Assembly (NCBI GenBank): GCA_028098005.1
Contig: JAOHFM010000002.1
Span: 7,388 to 71,387 of the forward strand
Direction of reading: 5' to 3'
Length of the DNA stretch: 64,000 nt
Source of the DNA: Psychrosphaera sp.
GTDB taxonomy: Bacteria; Pseudomonadota; Gammaproteobacteria; Enterobacterales; Alteromonadaceae
Position 1 is the stretch's first letter. The number at the start of each line of letters is the position of its first letter. Both the position numbers and the translations under genes were made by a program. A model generated the notes under the pieces. It saw only the letters and a program-made list of their open reading frames with translations. It was not told the DNA's origin and ran no database searches. Shown one piece after another: positions 9,523-18,967 of this stretch.

Positions 9523-9551
9523 TAGCCAGACAGACATTCTGCTGTTATAAT
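9523..9551 (+). promoter_or_regulatory. Probable sigma-70 promoter of rpoD
   Basis: TAGCCA (9523-9528) and a perfect TATAAT (9546-9551) are separated by 17 bases in the 203-base dnaG-rpoD gap. The start point would lie about 90 bases before the rpoD ATG. Confidence 0.55.
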
Positions 9552-9650
9552 ATGCAGTTCGATTTTTCCGTGCTTGGTACAAGCTTACCAATTACCGGAA
9601 ATTTCATTTCCAGAATTTGATGTTCAACTAGTAGGTGGAAGATAATCTGT

Positions 9651-11489
9651 ATGGAGCAAACTCCTCAGTCTCAATTAAAACTTCTTATAATTAAAGGTCG
9701 CGAGCAGGGTTACCTAACCTTTGCTGAAGTTAACGATCACCTTCCACAGGATATGATCGATGCCGATCAGGTCGAAGACATCATTCAGATGATCAACGAC
9801 ATGGGTATCAAAGTGTGTGAAACACCTCCTGATGCCGACGAATTATTAATGCAAGAGCAGACCAGCGACGACGAAGTTGTTGAAGCGGCCGCGGCTGCAC
9901 TAGCAACAGTAGAAAAAGAAATCGGTCGTACTACCGATCCAGTACGCATGTACATGCGTGAGATGGGTACGGTTGAACTTCTAACTCGTGAAGGCGAAAT
10001 TGAAATCGCTAAACGTATAGAAGACGGTATCTATACTGTTCAATCTTCTGTTGCAGAATACCCTCAAGCTATTAGCTACTTATTGGACCAATGGGACCAG
10101 TATGAAGCTGAAGAAATCCGATTAAGTGACATCATTAACGGTTTCTTAGATCCAAACGAAGACGACGTAGCGCCTGCTGCCACTCACGTTGGTTCAGAGT
10201 TAACCGATGAACAGCTTGCTGATGAAGACGGTGACAATGAAGAAGATGGCGACGAAGATGAAGAAGAAGTAGATACAGGTCCAGATCCTGAAGAAGCTCG
10301 TGAACACTTTGTTGAATTACGCCGTTTATATGATGAGTCTACCGTTTCTATTAATGAACTTGGTCGTGCGCACCCTGATACACAAGAAAAGATTGCTGCA
10401 CTTGGCGAACACTTCCGTCTGTTCAAACTAATTCCAAAGCAGTTTGACCGTTTAGTTAAAAACATGCGCGACATGATGGACAGAGTTCGTATTCAAGAGC
10501 GTCTTATCATGAAACACTGTTGTGAGTATGCAAAATTACCTAAAAAAGATTTCGTAAAAATCTTCCCAGGTAACGAAGCAAAAACATCTTGGTTAGACCT
10601 ACTACAACGTGGTGGCGACTCAGTAGCTAAAAAGCTAATTGACGTAGATATTGAAATTCGTCGCAGCATTTCAAAGTTAAGAGACATTGAAGCGGAAACC
10701 CGCCTTAATGTAGAAGCAATAAAAGACATCAACCGTCGCATGTCAATCGGTGAAGCAAAAGCTCGTCGTGCGAAAAAAGAAATGGTTGAAGCCAACTTAC
10801 GTTTGGTAATCTCAATTGCTAAAAAGTATACAAACCGTGGTTTACAATTCTTGGATCTAATCCAAGAAGGTAACATTGGCCTTATGAAGGCGGTTGATAA
10901 GTTTGAATACCGTCGTGGTTATAAGTTCTCTACTTATGCAACGTGGTGGATCCGTCAGGCTATTACTCGTTCAATTGCCGACCAAGCAAGAACGATACGT
11001 ATTCCGGTACACATGATAGAGACGATCAACAAGTTAAACCGTATATCTCGTCAAATGCTTCAAGAAATGGGCCGTGAGCCTACTCCTGAAGAGTTAGCAG
11101 AACGTATGGTAATGCCAGAAGATAAGATCCGTAAAGTACTTAAGATTGCCAAAGAGCCTATCTCAATGGAAACACCAATTGGTGATGACGAAGATTCGCA
11201 CTTAGGTGACTTTATTGAAGATACTACGATTTCTTCACCAGTAGATACTACTACATCAGAAGGCTTACAAAATGCCACTCGTGATGTTCTATCTGGTCTT
11301 ACGGCTCGTGAAGCAAAAGTTTTACGTATGCGTTTCGGTATCGACATGAATACTGACCATACGCTAGAAGAAGTAGGCAAACAGTTTGACGTTACCCGCG
11401 AGCGTATTCGTCAGATTGAAGCGAAGGCATTACGTAAATTACGTCACCCTTCTCGCTCAGAGCCACTTAAGACGTTCTTAGACGAGTAA
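9651..11489 (+). CDS. rpoD: RNA polymerase primary sigma factor (sigma-70)
   Basis: The 612-residue protein has region 1.1 ([13 protein letters not shown]...), region 1.2 ([16 protein letters not shown]), a long non-conserved insert with an acidic Asp/Glu tract at about residues 190-210, and region 2 ([27 protein letters not shown] is the core). Region 2.4 reads [15 protein letters not shown] and region 4.2 reads [20 protein letters not shown]. It directs most housekeeping transcription. AGGTGGAAG lies upstream of the ATG, and a terminator follows 29 bases after the stop. Confidence 0.98.
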   Translation: MEQTPQSQLKLLIIKGREQGYLTFAEVNDHLPQDMIDADQVEDIIQMINDMGIKVCETPPDADELLMQEQTSDDEVVEAAAAALATVEKEIGRTTDPVRMYMREMGTVELLTREGEIEIAKRIEDGIYTVQSSVAEYPQAISYLLDQWDQYEAEEIRLSDIINGFLDPNEDDVAPAATHVGSELTDEQLADEDGDNEEDGDEDEEEVDTGPDPEEAREHFVELRRLYDESTVSINELGRAHPDTQEKIAALGEHFRLFKLIPKQFDRLVKNMRDMMDRVRIQERLIMKHCCEYAKLPKKDFVKIFPGNEAKTSWLDLLQRGGDSVAKKLIDVDIEIRRSISKLRDIEAETRLNVEAIKDINRRMSIGEAKARRAKKEMVEANLRLVISIAKKYTNRGLQFLDLIQEGNIGLMKAVDKFEYRRGYKFSTYATWWIRQAITRSIADQARTIRIPVHMIETINKLNRISRQMLQEMGREPTPEELAERMVMPEDKIRKVLKIAKEPISMETPIGDDEDSHLGDFIEDTTISSPVDTTTSEGLQNATRDVLSGLTAREAKVLRMRFGIDMNTDHTLEEVGKQFDVTRERIRQIEAKALRKLRHPSRSEPLKTFLDE

Positions 11490-11517
11490 TATTAGAACGC
11501 AATTGAGAAAATTATAG

Positions 11518-11542
11518 AACGGTCCTTATAGGGCCGTTTTTT
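11518..11542 (+). terminator. Rho-independent terminator after rpoD
   Basis: AACGGTCC (11518-11525) pairs with GGGCCGTT (11531-11538) with one T-G wobble and a five-base loop, then runs into six T in total. Confidence 0.88.
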
Positions 11543-11660
11543 ATTGCCCTAAACTTGGCGTTCATTTCGGTTTTTAAGATGGCAAGGCGATAAATATCAA
11601 ATTTGGTGTAACTAGCATTATTGAATAGAAATAAGATTACCCAATAAAGTATCGCGATCA

Positions 11661-11693
11661 AAAAAGCCCACTTCGATTACCGACCGTGGGCTT
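11661..11693 (-). terminator. Rho-independent terminator after rraB
   Basis: Read on the minus strand, AAGCCCAC (11686-11693 complement) pairs with GTGGGCTT (11664-11671 complement), then a run of T corresponding to A at 11660-11665. It closes the plsC-rraB operon just past the rraB stop. Confidence 0.82.
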
Positions 11694-11715
11694 CTTCATT
11701 TTAGGTGGCGGAAAA

Positions 11716-12057
11716 TCACTCTTCGAAGTGAGTTCCCCAACCGTCGTACTCTAAGTTGTTGGCTTCAGCATACGCAACCATTTCTTCAACTTCTTCATTA
11801 ATGATAACTTCATCCAGTGGACATTCCGTATCAATATCAAAACAAAACACAAGTAGGCCATCTTCAGTCTCTACTTGCTCTAGCTCTGATACATCCCAAC
11901 CTTTTAAAAATGCTTCTTGCTGTGCTTTGTCAGCTATCTCATTATTTTCAGCCACAAAGTGATGTTCAATACCGTACATCGCCTCAGTATTCGAACCATC
12001 TTCAATAAGTTGTTCTATGATGTCATTACTAAATTCTTGCCAATCAACCGATTCCAT
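11716..12057 (-). CDS. rraB: Regulator of ribonuclease E activity B
   Basis: The 113-residue acidic protein matches RraB: the LIEDGSNTEAMYGIEHHF segment near the N-terminus, the FCFDIDTECPLDEVII core and the ending LEYDGWGTHFEE. In E. coli RraB binds the C-terminal scaffold of RNase E and lowers its activity on a subset of transcripts. It lacks the long acidic tail of the E. coli protein. It lies two bases after plsC on the same strand, so the two share a transcript. Confidence 0.88.
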   Translation of the reverse strand: MESVDWQEFSNDIIEQLIEDGSNTEAMYGIEHHFVAENNEIADKAQQEAFLKGWDVSELEQVETEDGLLVFCFDIDTECPLDEVIINEEVEEMVAYAEANNLEYDGWGTHFEE

Positions 12058-12059
12058 TA

Positions 12060-12806
12060 TTAACCTTTTTTCACTGTCTCTTCTGATTGTGGAATATAGC
12101 CTAATTCTGCGTTTAATTCGTCAATTTTTTTAGCCATTATCTCGCGAACTTCTTCCGCTTTTTGTCTAATGTACTGTTTTTCATCACTTTCAATAGTAAC
12201 AGGATCTAAATACTCAATAATAACTTTGCCATTGTTCCAACGATTCATTTTTATTCTGTCGTGCGTGCTGCTAATAGCAACTGGCACCATAGGTACGCCT
12301 GCCATGAATGCAGTATAAAATGCACCGGTTTTGAACTTCATTAAGCCTCGGCCTCTAGAGCGAGTGCCCTCTGGAAAAAGCCAAACTGAGATTTTTTTAT
12401 CACGAATTTTTTGGGCTGCTTGGCCAATTGTGCCGTGCGCTTTAGTTTTATTTGCACGGTCAATCAGAATATTTCCTGATAACCAATAAACTTGACCAAA
12501 AAAAGGCATCCATTTTAGGCTCTTCTTACCGACACTCACAGTGCCCTTTCTTACTGCGTTTGAAGCAGTAAAAATGTCCCAAGTATTTTGGTGATTGCCA
12601 ATATAAACGACCGGCTCATCAACTATTCTTTGTTGACCACGAAGCTCAATTTCTAACCCTAACATCTTTGCAAATGAGCCATAAACTCTTGCAACCATAT
12701 GAACGTTATTACGCTGAAAAGGCTTAACAATAAGATAAAGAAGAAGAAATACTGTTGATAGAATAAAGAAAACACCTAACAATAACGTACGTAAAATAGC
12801 CAGCAC
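12060..12806 (-). CDS. plsC: 1-acyl-sn-glycerol-3-phosphate acyltransferase
   Basis: PlsC adds the second acyl chain to lysophosphatidic acid, giving phosphatidic acid at the inner membrane. The 248-residue protein has an N-terminal membrane segment (about 5-28), the catalytic NHxxxxD motif with H72 and D77 (NHQNTWD), and FPEGTRS at 144-150 for substrate binding. Length is normal. rraB follows after a two-base gap, which is a plausible operon. Confidence 0.92.
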   Translation of the reverse strand: MLAILRTLLLGVFFILSTVFLLLYLIVKPFQRNNVHMVARVYGSFAKMLGLEIELRGQQRIVDEPVVYIGNHQNTWDIFTASNAVRKGTVSVGKKSLKWMPFFGQVYWLSGNILIDRANKTKAHGTIGQAAQKIRDKKISVWLFPEGTRSRGRGLMKFKTGAFYTAFMAGVPMVPVAISSTHDRIKMNRWNNGKVIIEYLDPVTIESDEKQYIRQKAEEVREIMAKKIDELNAELGYIPQSEETVKKG

Positions 12807-12894
12807 AAATACAACTCCAAATATTTAAAGGCGCATTGTAGCAAAGTCAGCGAACACCTGTAAGCTAAAGTTTTGTTAAATGTGCTTCAAATAT

Positions 12895-12911
12895 AAAAAC
12901 AACGGGTTGTT
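12895..12911 (-). terminator. Weak terminator of the exporter/two-component operon
   Basis: On the minus strand AACAA-CCCG-TTGTT is followed by TTTTT, about a dozen bases after the kinase stop at 12922. The stem has only five base pairs, so the call is tentative. Confidence 0.35.
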
Positions 12912-12921
12912 AAGGGGTGCT

Positions 12922-14226
12922 TTAAAACTCATGACTAGGAAGTATGACTCGCACCGTTAGCCCACCTTCTTTTCCATTAAATAATCCGATATTCCCATGA
13001 TGTGCATCCGTGATTTCTCGGCATAAAGCTAAACCAAGGCCACTTCCACTCGCTTTAGTGGAGTAGAAAGGAATTAATGCGTTTGCCATTACGGAATCAG
13101 AAATACCCTTTCCCTTGTCCGTCACGGATATTATAGACTCGTTTGACCGTTGCTCTAGCTTAATGCTGACGTGCTCGGGCGCGCTGCCTGACTCGTGTGC
13201 GTTTTTTAGAAGATTAATCAGTAGCTGTTCTAATTGCACCGGATCTGCATTAACAGATGCTCCGCGCTCAGATATATCAACAAAATGCCATTGTTGCCTA
13301 AGTGTCCCTATCAATTTTTTCCAGTCATTGGCTTTGATATTGGGTTCAGGAAGTTTGGCAAACTTTCCATAACCTTGCACAAAGTCACTCAAGTGCTGAA
13401 TACGCTCATCAATGGTAGAGAATACACGAGCTAAACGTGCTTCCTGTAGGTTTTCACTGAGTATTTGACCGCTGTGCAACATAGACGAGATTGGCCCTAG
13501 TGAGTTATTCAGCTCATGACTTATTACCCTAATCACTTTTTTCCAAACTGCCACCTCTTGACGGCTTAGCTCTCGGGTCATTTGTTTCAGAATAAAGAGC
13601 GTATGCCGCTGATTATTTAGTGAGAATTGTCCAGTAGACATGTGCCACGTTTGTGGTTCGTCTTGTTCAAAAGTAATTGAGAACAACCCTTCCTTTTTGT
13701 CTTCAATAGCCGCGCCAGCGCCTTTCGGAGCCGATTTTAATAGTTCAGAAAGATACGTGCCGTCCAAACCATTTGAACAGTTAAAAAAGCGTCTAGCGGC
13801 AATATTACTGAAAATAACCTGTTGCTGATCATTTACTAGAAATAAAACCTCGGGAGAGCTTTGTGTAATTTTATCTAGCAACAATTCTCGTTGATACAGC
13901 CAATGCTTTTCTTCTCGCAGTTGCAATGCGGTGCTGTTATACAATGAGCATAACTTTCCAAGTTCATCAGCATTTTGATAAGACAAGGTTGTCGCGTACT
14001 CACCATCTTTTAAGTTCAATAAACCGAGCTCTAATGCCGATAAACCTTCTCTAATATCTCTCAACAAAAAGCGCGCTAACAACACGCTCGCTGCCACCAT
14101 AGTTATGGCGCTGAGTATTTTAATATTGAGTGACAATTCATTTAATAAGAATATTGGAATCGTGCAAACGCTGCTAACAATAGCAACGACCACTAAAATT
14201 CTAGGTAACACGTTAGTAAGCATCAA
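12922..14226 (-). CDS. NtrY-like sensor histidine kinase of the exporter operon
   Basis: Two membrane helices lie in the first 55 residues with only a few residues between them, so there is no sizeable periplasmic sensor. A HAMP-like linker (about 55-110) and a PAS-like region (about 115-215) follow. The H-box is VISHELNNSLGP with phospho-acceptor H237. The HATPase domain has LEQLLINLLKNAHE (N box), VTDKGKGIS (G1) and GSGLGLALCREI (G2). It is last in the operon, and its ATG overlaps the regulator stop by four bases, so the two make a cognate pair. With no outside sensor it may sense a membrane or cytoplasmic signal, perhaps the exporter itself. That is inference. Confidence 0.85.
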   Translation of the reverse strand: MMLTNVLPRILVVVAIVSSVCTIPIFLLNELSLNIKILSAITMVAASVLLARFLLRDIREGLSALELGLLNLKDGEYATTLSYQNADELGKLCSLYNSTALQLREEKHWLYQRELLLDKITQSSPEVLFLVNDQQQVIFSNIAARRFFNCSNGLDGTYLSELLKSAPKGAGAAIEDKKEGLFSITFEQDEPQTWHMSTGQFSLNNQRHTLFILKQMTRELSRQEVAVWKKVIRVISHELNNSLGPISSMLHSGQILSENLQEARLARVFSTIDERIQHLSDFVQGYGKFAKLPEPNIKANDWKKLIGTLRQQWHFVDISERGASVNADPVQLEQLLINLLKNAHESGSAPEHVSIKLEQRSNESIISVTDKGKGISDSVMANALIPFYSTKASGSGLGLALCREITDAHHGNIGLFNGKEGGLTVRVILPSHEF

Positions 14227-15566
14227 TAAGGGATCTCAAACTTATCTAAGCGTCGATATAATGCTTGCCTGCTTAAATTAAACTGACGAGCAATACGGGC
14301 AATGACACCTTTGTGTTCTCTCATCGCTATTTCCAGTTCTTCTTTTGAAGGTTCAATGCTTAACTTTGAAGTTGTGCTGTGAGAGGTAACCGTTGGCTGT
14401 TGGTTAATCGCAAAGTCCACCGCTTCAATTACGCCTTCCGGTTTTAAAACGGCAACTCGTTTACAAGTATTTTCCAGCTCTCTAACATTACCCTGCCAGT
14501 GATGATTTTTAAGTGCATTTTCTGCAGATAAGCTCAACTCTCTATTTGGTAAAAAGTGATTCACCAGTGGCATAATATCGTCCAACCTCTCTGCAAGGGG
14601 CGGCACGTTGAGCTCAATAACGTTCAAACGATAGTACAAGTCTTCTCTAAACTCGCCGGATGCGATGGCATCTAGCAAATTACTATTGGTGGCTGAAATC
14701 ACCCGCACTTTCGTTTTAATGGTATTAACCGAGCCTAATCGCTGAAACTCGCCAGTTTGAATAACACGCAATAACTTGGTTTGGCCAGAATAAGGAAGAT
14801 TGCCGATTTCATCTAAAAATAGCGTTCCACCATCAGCAGCTTCAAAGAGCCCAATTCGTTTTTTATTGGCGCCGGTATAAGCGCCTGCTTCAGCACCAAA
14901 TAATTCGGCTTCAATTAAGTCTGCAGGTAACGCTCCGCAGTTTACTTTGATAAATGGTGCATCGGGTATTAGAGAGTTAGCTTGCACCACCTCTGCTATT
15001 TTTTCTTTACCGCTGCCGTTCGCCCCCGTAATTAATACAGATATATCGGATTGAGCAACTTGAACTGCCATATCAACAATACGTTGCATTGCTGCACTGG
15101 CATAAACAAGACCCGCTCGACAAGCCTTTGATTTTGTACATTCATCAACTGCTTGCTGACGCTCTAGCTTTTCACTGGCTTGATTTGCTTTACCTAATGC
15201 CACTAAATTTGCCACTGTATTTAGGAGCTTTTGGTCGTCCCAAGGTTTCGCAATGTAATCTACAGCACCGGCTTTAACTAATTCAATCGCTTGTTCTAGA
15301 TCAGTCCAAGCCGTAATTAATATAACCGGGAGGTGCGGATCTAATCGGCGAAGTTGGTAGAACAGTTCTTTGCCTTCTTCACCCGATGTGGTGTCTCCAG
15401 TGAAATTCATGTCTTGAATAACAAGTGACACGCGCAGTTGGTTTGCGTATTGCAACGCCTGACTCGGCGACGTAGTTGTGATCACGTCATAACCATGAAT
15501 TTCAAGCAACAAGGACAAGGCTTGTAACACTGCCGGCGTATCATCTACGATTAATATTTTGTCCAT
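14223..15566 (-). CDS. NtrC-family sigma-54-dependent response regulator
   Basis: The 447-residue protein has a receiver domain (1-130) with acidic residues D8 and D9 and phospho-acceptor D52. An AAA+ domain has GANGSGKE (Walker A), GAYTGA (a tolerated form of the sigma-54-contacting GAFTGA loop) and LFLDEIGNLP (Walker B). It ends with a Fis-type helix-turn-helix (IARIARQFNLSRQALYRRLDKF). After D52 the receiver carries an unusual loop, MNFTGDTTSGEEG, in place of the usual MPxMDG. It probably activates the sigma-54 promoter at 20316-20331 that drives its own operon. The start ATG gives a complete receiver. Confidence 0.9.
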   Translation of the reverse strand: MDKILIVDDTPAVLQALSLLLEIHGYDVITTTSPSQALQYANQLRVSLVIQDMNFTGDTTSGEEGKELFYQLRRLDPHLPVILITAWTDLEQAIELVKAGAVDYIAKPWDDQKLLNTVANLVALGKANQASEKLERQQAVDECTKSKACRAGLVYASAAMQRIVDMAVQVAQSDISVLITGANGSGKEKIAEVVQANSLIPDAPFIKVNCGALPADLIEAELFGAEAGAYTGANKKRIGLFEAADGGTLFLDEIGNLPYSGQTKLLRVIQTGEFQRLGSVNTIKTKVRVISATNSNLLDAIASGEFREDLYYRLNVIELNVPPLAERLDDIMPLVNHFLPNRELSLSAENALKNHHWQGNVRELENTCKRVAVLKPEGVIEAVDFAINQQPTVTSHSTTSKLSIEPSKEELEIAMREHKGVIARIARQFNLSRQALYRRLDKFEIPY

Positions 15567-15626
15567 TGCTCACTCATTGCTTGAATATATCCTTTAAATT
15601 AGTGTCTTAGCTTGGTAAGCAGACTA

Positions 15627-16838
15627 TTAAATGCTACGAGTCGCTATACTTGGGGAAATATTAGCGGCCTTAGAAGCAGGCATAACAACTGATAGTAAAC
15701 TCGCTATAAAAACAAACACTGCCGTTATAAACACATAAATTGAATCAAGCGCCGGCATCGAATAGTTTTCCAATAAAAACTGCCCCATCACTATTGCGGC
15801 TATCGAGCCTAACGCAATTCCGACCGTACAGATAATAGCGTTTTCGATTAAAAAGTAACGCACGATGTCAGACTTGCGAGCCCCGAGCGCTCGTCGAGTA
15901 CCAATTTGTTTTGTGCGTTTGTTAATATTAAACACTGTCAGGCCAAATATTCCAAGCCCTGTGATCAGAACAAGCACAACAATCAGCGTTATTAGCATTC
16001 GCAGCATCAGAATGTCTGACGAATTATTCTCTCGCTTATCCTCATCCATACCTTGTAACCCAATGATCACTCGTTTGTTATGATCTTGAATCATTAAGTC
16101 TTCGATTTGGCGCATAATAGCAGCTCGTTGCTCTGGCTCCGTTCTAACAATAATTTTTTGGAACATCGACGCGCCAACAAATGGCATTATAGATACATTG
16201 TCCGGACGGCTGTCTTTTAACCAAGCACTCTTCATCCTTTCAGTAATTCCAATAACTTTTAAAGGTTGAACCCCAAAGTACACAGTTTGTCCAAGGGCAT
16301 TACCTTCTGGAAAGAGCTCTAACGCTAACGTTTTAGTAACAATAACCACTTCAGGAAAGACATCCCTTCTAGGAGACATAATCACTTCATCGCTACGGAA
16401 ATTTCGACCTTCTATAAGGTTGATTCCCAGCGTGTCGAGCGCATTTTCATCCGCCAATAAATAAGCAGCGCGAACATCTTGCCCCGATTCTGTTTCACTT
16501 GCTGGTTTCAGCCTTAAGCCACCAGCCGAACCACTTCCCGATAGAGGCACAGCGTTAAATAGCCCCGCATTTTTTACTCCAGGAATATTTCGTAGCATGA
16601 TTTCAGTTTCTTCAAACTTTTGAGTAACGTTAAGTTCTTTGTCAAACGTCATGGTTGTAAAACTAAAGATCTCATCTTCTGGATAACCTGTTTCTTGAGT
16701 TAAAAAGTCAATTCGGTCTTTAGCGATAAATGCAGCATTACTGACAATGGCCGTGGTAATGGCTATTTGTATTAGCAACATGATCGCGCCTGCTTTGGAG
16801 CGAAGTAGTGAATTAAATATAGGTTTAATTTCTAGCAT
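15627..16838 (-). CDS. MacB/FtsX-type ABC transporter permease, second copy
   Basis: The 403-residue protein has one N-terminal membrane helix (about 15-40), a large periplasmic domain, and three C-terminal helices (about 275-395) that include the FtsX-family stretch KQIGTRRALGARKSDIVRYFLIENAI. This is the MacB/LolC fold used for mechanotransmission rather than for a channel through the membrane. It follows the first permease by nine bases. The two permeases differ in sequence and probably form a heterodimer with the ATPase at 18163-18894. Confidence 0.86.
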   Translation of the reverse strand: MLEIKPIFNSLLRSKAGAIMLLIQIAITTAIVSNAAFIAKDRIDFLTQETGYPEDEIFSFTTMTFDKELNVTQKFEETEIMLRNIPGVKNAGLFNAVPLSGSGSAGGLRLKPASETESGQDVRAAYLLADENALDTLGINLIEGRNFRSDEVIMSPRRDVFPEVVIVTKTLALELFPEGNALGQTVYFGVQPLKVIGITERMKSAWLKDSRPDNVSIMPFVGASMFQKIIVRTEPEQRAAIMRQIEDLMIQDHNKRVIIGLQGMDEDKRENNSSDILMLRMLITLIVVLVLITGLGIFGLTVFNINKRTKQIGTRRALGARKSDIVRYFLIENAIICTVGIALGSIAAIVMGQFLLENYSMPALDSIYVFITAVFVFIASLLSVVMPASKAANISPSIATRSI

Positions 16839-16847
16839 GTTTAGCTC

Positions 16848-18161
16848 CTATTGGGTTTTTAAATAAATGGCAGGTTGGGTTTTACAAACAAGCCAAGCTG
16901 GATACATTCCGGCTATGACACAAGCACCAATTGCAATTGCTGGGGCCGTTAATATCATAGCCAAATCCATGCCTGCTAACTCTGCATATTGGCTACTGGT
17001 GACCCGCACTCCCCACAAGCCTAGCTGCGCAATGCCAATACCAATCAATCCGCCTAGTAACCCAAGCACTGAAACCTCTACCAAATGCTGCAAAAATATC
17101 TGACGCTTGCTCGCACCCAAAGCCCGTCTTACGCCAATTTCAGGCGCTCTTCGAATGAACTTACCTAATAAAAGCCCAAGAATATTCGCCAAACAAACCG
17201 CTAAAAACATGAAACTGAGACCCACCAGAATCTTATTGTCTTCCGATACAACATTGTTGTATTCCATCCACTCGTTCACATCTCTTAAAGTAAACTCAGG
17301 TACTTCACGTGTGTAACGTCCTTTTGTGCCTTGCTCCGTTAGATAAGCAAACAAAAAATCATGGTACTTCTCAACATCTTGTTGGGTTGGTAACTCGGCC
17401 CAAAACTGCACCCAAAACATTTCAGATTGAAGCTGGCCTTCAAAAGTGGTGACTCCCTCATGCTTCCATCCGTTGGTATTACCTCGGGTCACAAGTTGCA
17501 TTGGTTCCCACAACGTAATTGGTATAAATAGCGGCTCAGGCGAATTAAACGAACCGTTGTTTAAATCGTAATACTTGATATGAATGTCCCACTGCTTTAT
17601 AACGCCCACCACGGTAAAAATAGTGTCATCAAGATACATTTGTTTACCAACGGAGTTTTGTCCACCAAACAACTTATTGTTGGTCTCTTCATTAATAACA
17701 ATCACAGATTCAGCGGCTTTCTCCTGCGCCAAGCTCCATGGCGAACCAAAAACAAAGTCTAAATCGAACATGGTGAAAAAATCCTGTCCTGCAGCCCTGG
17801 CTCCCGACAAAAAAGGCTTAACGTCTTGGTTATTCATATGTACAGTAAACGCGGTGCGAATAGATGCAGTTTTTCTTACGGGTGTTTCAGCATTGTGCAA
17901 AAACATCGCATCTTTATACGTCAATTGATATGGCATATTGTCCGGTGTCCACCAATTATTCCCGTCGTCTGTTGTATTAAGTTGCACGGCAAATAGCTGG
18001 TCACTTTTATGTGGAATAGGATCCATGGACATCATGTGGTACACCGACAAACTTGTCATGGTAATTCCGATGCCAATCGCGATGGCTAAAATCATCAGCG
18101 CGGATACTAAAGGTGTTCGCTTTAGACTGCGCCAACTAAGGTCTATGTAGTGAAGAAACAT
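16848..18161 (-). CDS. MacB/FtsX-type ABC transporter permease, first copy
   Basis: The 437-residue protein has the same layout as its neighbour: an N-terminal helix (about 15-40), a periplasmic MacB-like domain of some 260 residues, and three C-terminal helices with APEIGVRRALGASKRQIFLQHLVEV. Only one base separates it from the ATPase gene, so translation is coupled. Together with the adaptor at 18968 it indicates an efflux or envelope-export system of the MacAB type. The substrate is unknown. Confidence 0.86.
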   Translation of the reverse strand: MFLHYIDLSWRSLKRTPLVSALMILAIAIGIGITMTSLSVYHMMSMDPIPHKSDQLFAVQLNTTDDGNNWWTPDNMPYQLTYKDAMFLHNAETPVRKTASIRTAFTVHMNNQDVKPFLSGARAAGQDFFTMFDLDFVFGSPWSLAQEKAAESVIVINEETNNKLFGGQNSVGKQMYLDDTIFTVVGVIKQWDIHIKYYDLNNGSFNSPEPLFIPITLWEPMQLVTRGNTNGWKHEGVTTFEGQLQSEMFWVQFWAELPTQQDVEKYHDFLFAYLTEQGTKGRYTREVPEFTLRDVNEWMEYNNVVSEDNKILVGLSFMFLAVCLANILGLLLGKFIRRAPEIGVRRALGASKRQIFLQHLVEVSVLGLLGGLIGIGIAQLGLWGVRVTSSQYAELAGMDLAMILTAPAIAIGACVIAGMYPAWLVCKTQPAIYLKTQ

Positions 18162-18162
18162 G

Positions 18163-18894
18163 TTACGCCTCCGCTATAGACTGTTCGACTCTTGCTGATA
18201 CAGAGTCTGAGGGTTTATTCTGATACAAGGTAAAGTCGGCTAACTGGCCATCTACTACTTGAATATTGCGTGGCGCACGACGAGCTAACTCTTGGTCATG
18301 CGTGACCATAATAATGGTAGAACCCTCATTGTTAATGTTCTCTAATAGCTCCATTACTTGACGTGCCATAAGGCTGTCTAAGTTACCGGTAGGTTCATCC
18401 GCTAATAAGAAACGTGGCTTTCCGGCTAATGCTCTCGCAATTGCTACGCGTTGTTGCTGACCGCCTGATAATTGTTGAGGTAAATGCTTGGCCCTACTGG
18501 CTAATCCGACTTTCTCTAAACACTCTTCAATTCGAAGCTTTCGTTCAGCTGGTTTTATGCCACGATAACGCAAAGGCACTTCGATATTTTCATATAAATT
18601 TAAGTCCGGAATTAAGTTAAAACCTTGGAAAATAAAGCCAATTTTTTGATTTCGTAAATCCGCTCTTTCATTATCATTTAACGAGCCAACATTCACATCA
18701 TCAAGCATAAATTCACCACTAGAAAAGGGCTCCAACATACCAGCGATATTTAAAAAGGTTGTTTTCCCTGACCCTGAAGGGCCAGTCACGGCAATAAACT
18801 CACCTTCTTTTACTTCTAAATTAAAATCTCGTAATGCATGAGTTTGTACTTTTTCCGTTTGATAAACTTTACTGATATTTTTCATGTTTAACAT
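18163..18894 (-). CDS. MacB/LolD-type ABC transporter ATPase
   Basis: The 243-residue protein carries Walker A GPSGSGKT (38-45), a Q-loop (IFQGFNLIPDL), the signature LSGGQQQR, Walker B FLLADEPTGNLD and the switch histidine in VTHDQELARR. The sequence groups with LolD/MacB/FtsE ATPases that power FtsX-fold permeases. It lies between the adaptor and permease genes and is a stand-alone subunit, unlike E. coli MacB, which fuses ATPase and permease. Confidence 0.93.
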   Translation of the reverse strand: MLNMKNISKVYQTEKVQTHALRDFNLEVKEGEFIAVTGPSGSGKTTFLNIAGMLEPFSSGEFMLDDVNVGSLNDNERADLRNQKIGFIFQGFNLIPDLNLYENIEVPLRYRGIKPAERKLRIEECLEKVGLASRAKHLPQQLSGGQQQRVAIARALAGKPRFLLADEPTGNLDSLMARQVMELLENINNEGSTIIMVTHDQELARRAPRNIQVVDGQLADFTLYQNKPSDSVSARVEQSIAEA

Positions 18895-18967
18895 TGTGGT
18901 GTTCCTTACTAGTTTTATGTGGTTTGCAACGCAAATTCTTTTATTTATTATGCTATTAGCGACTCAC

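Noticed and set aside
10184..10474. Ser-rich reading frame opposite the acidic tract of rpoD
   Set aside because: It is the mirror of Asp/Glu codons and has no start context or neighbours.
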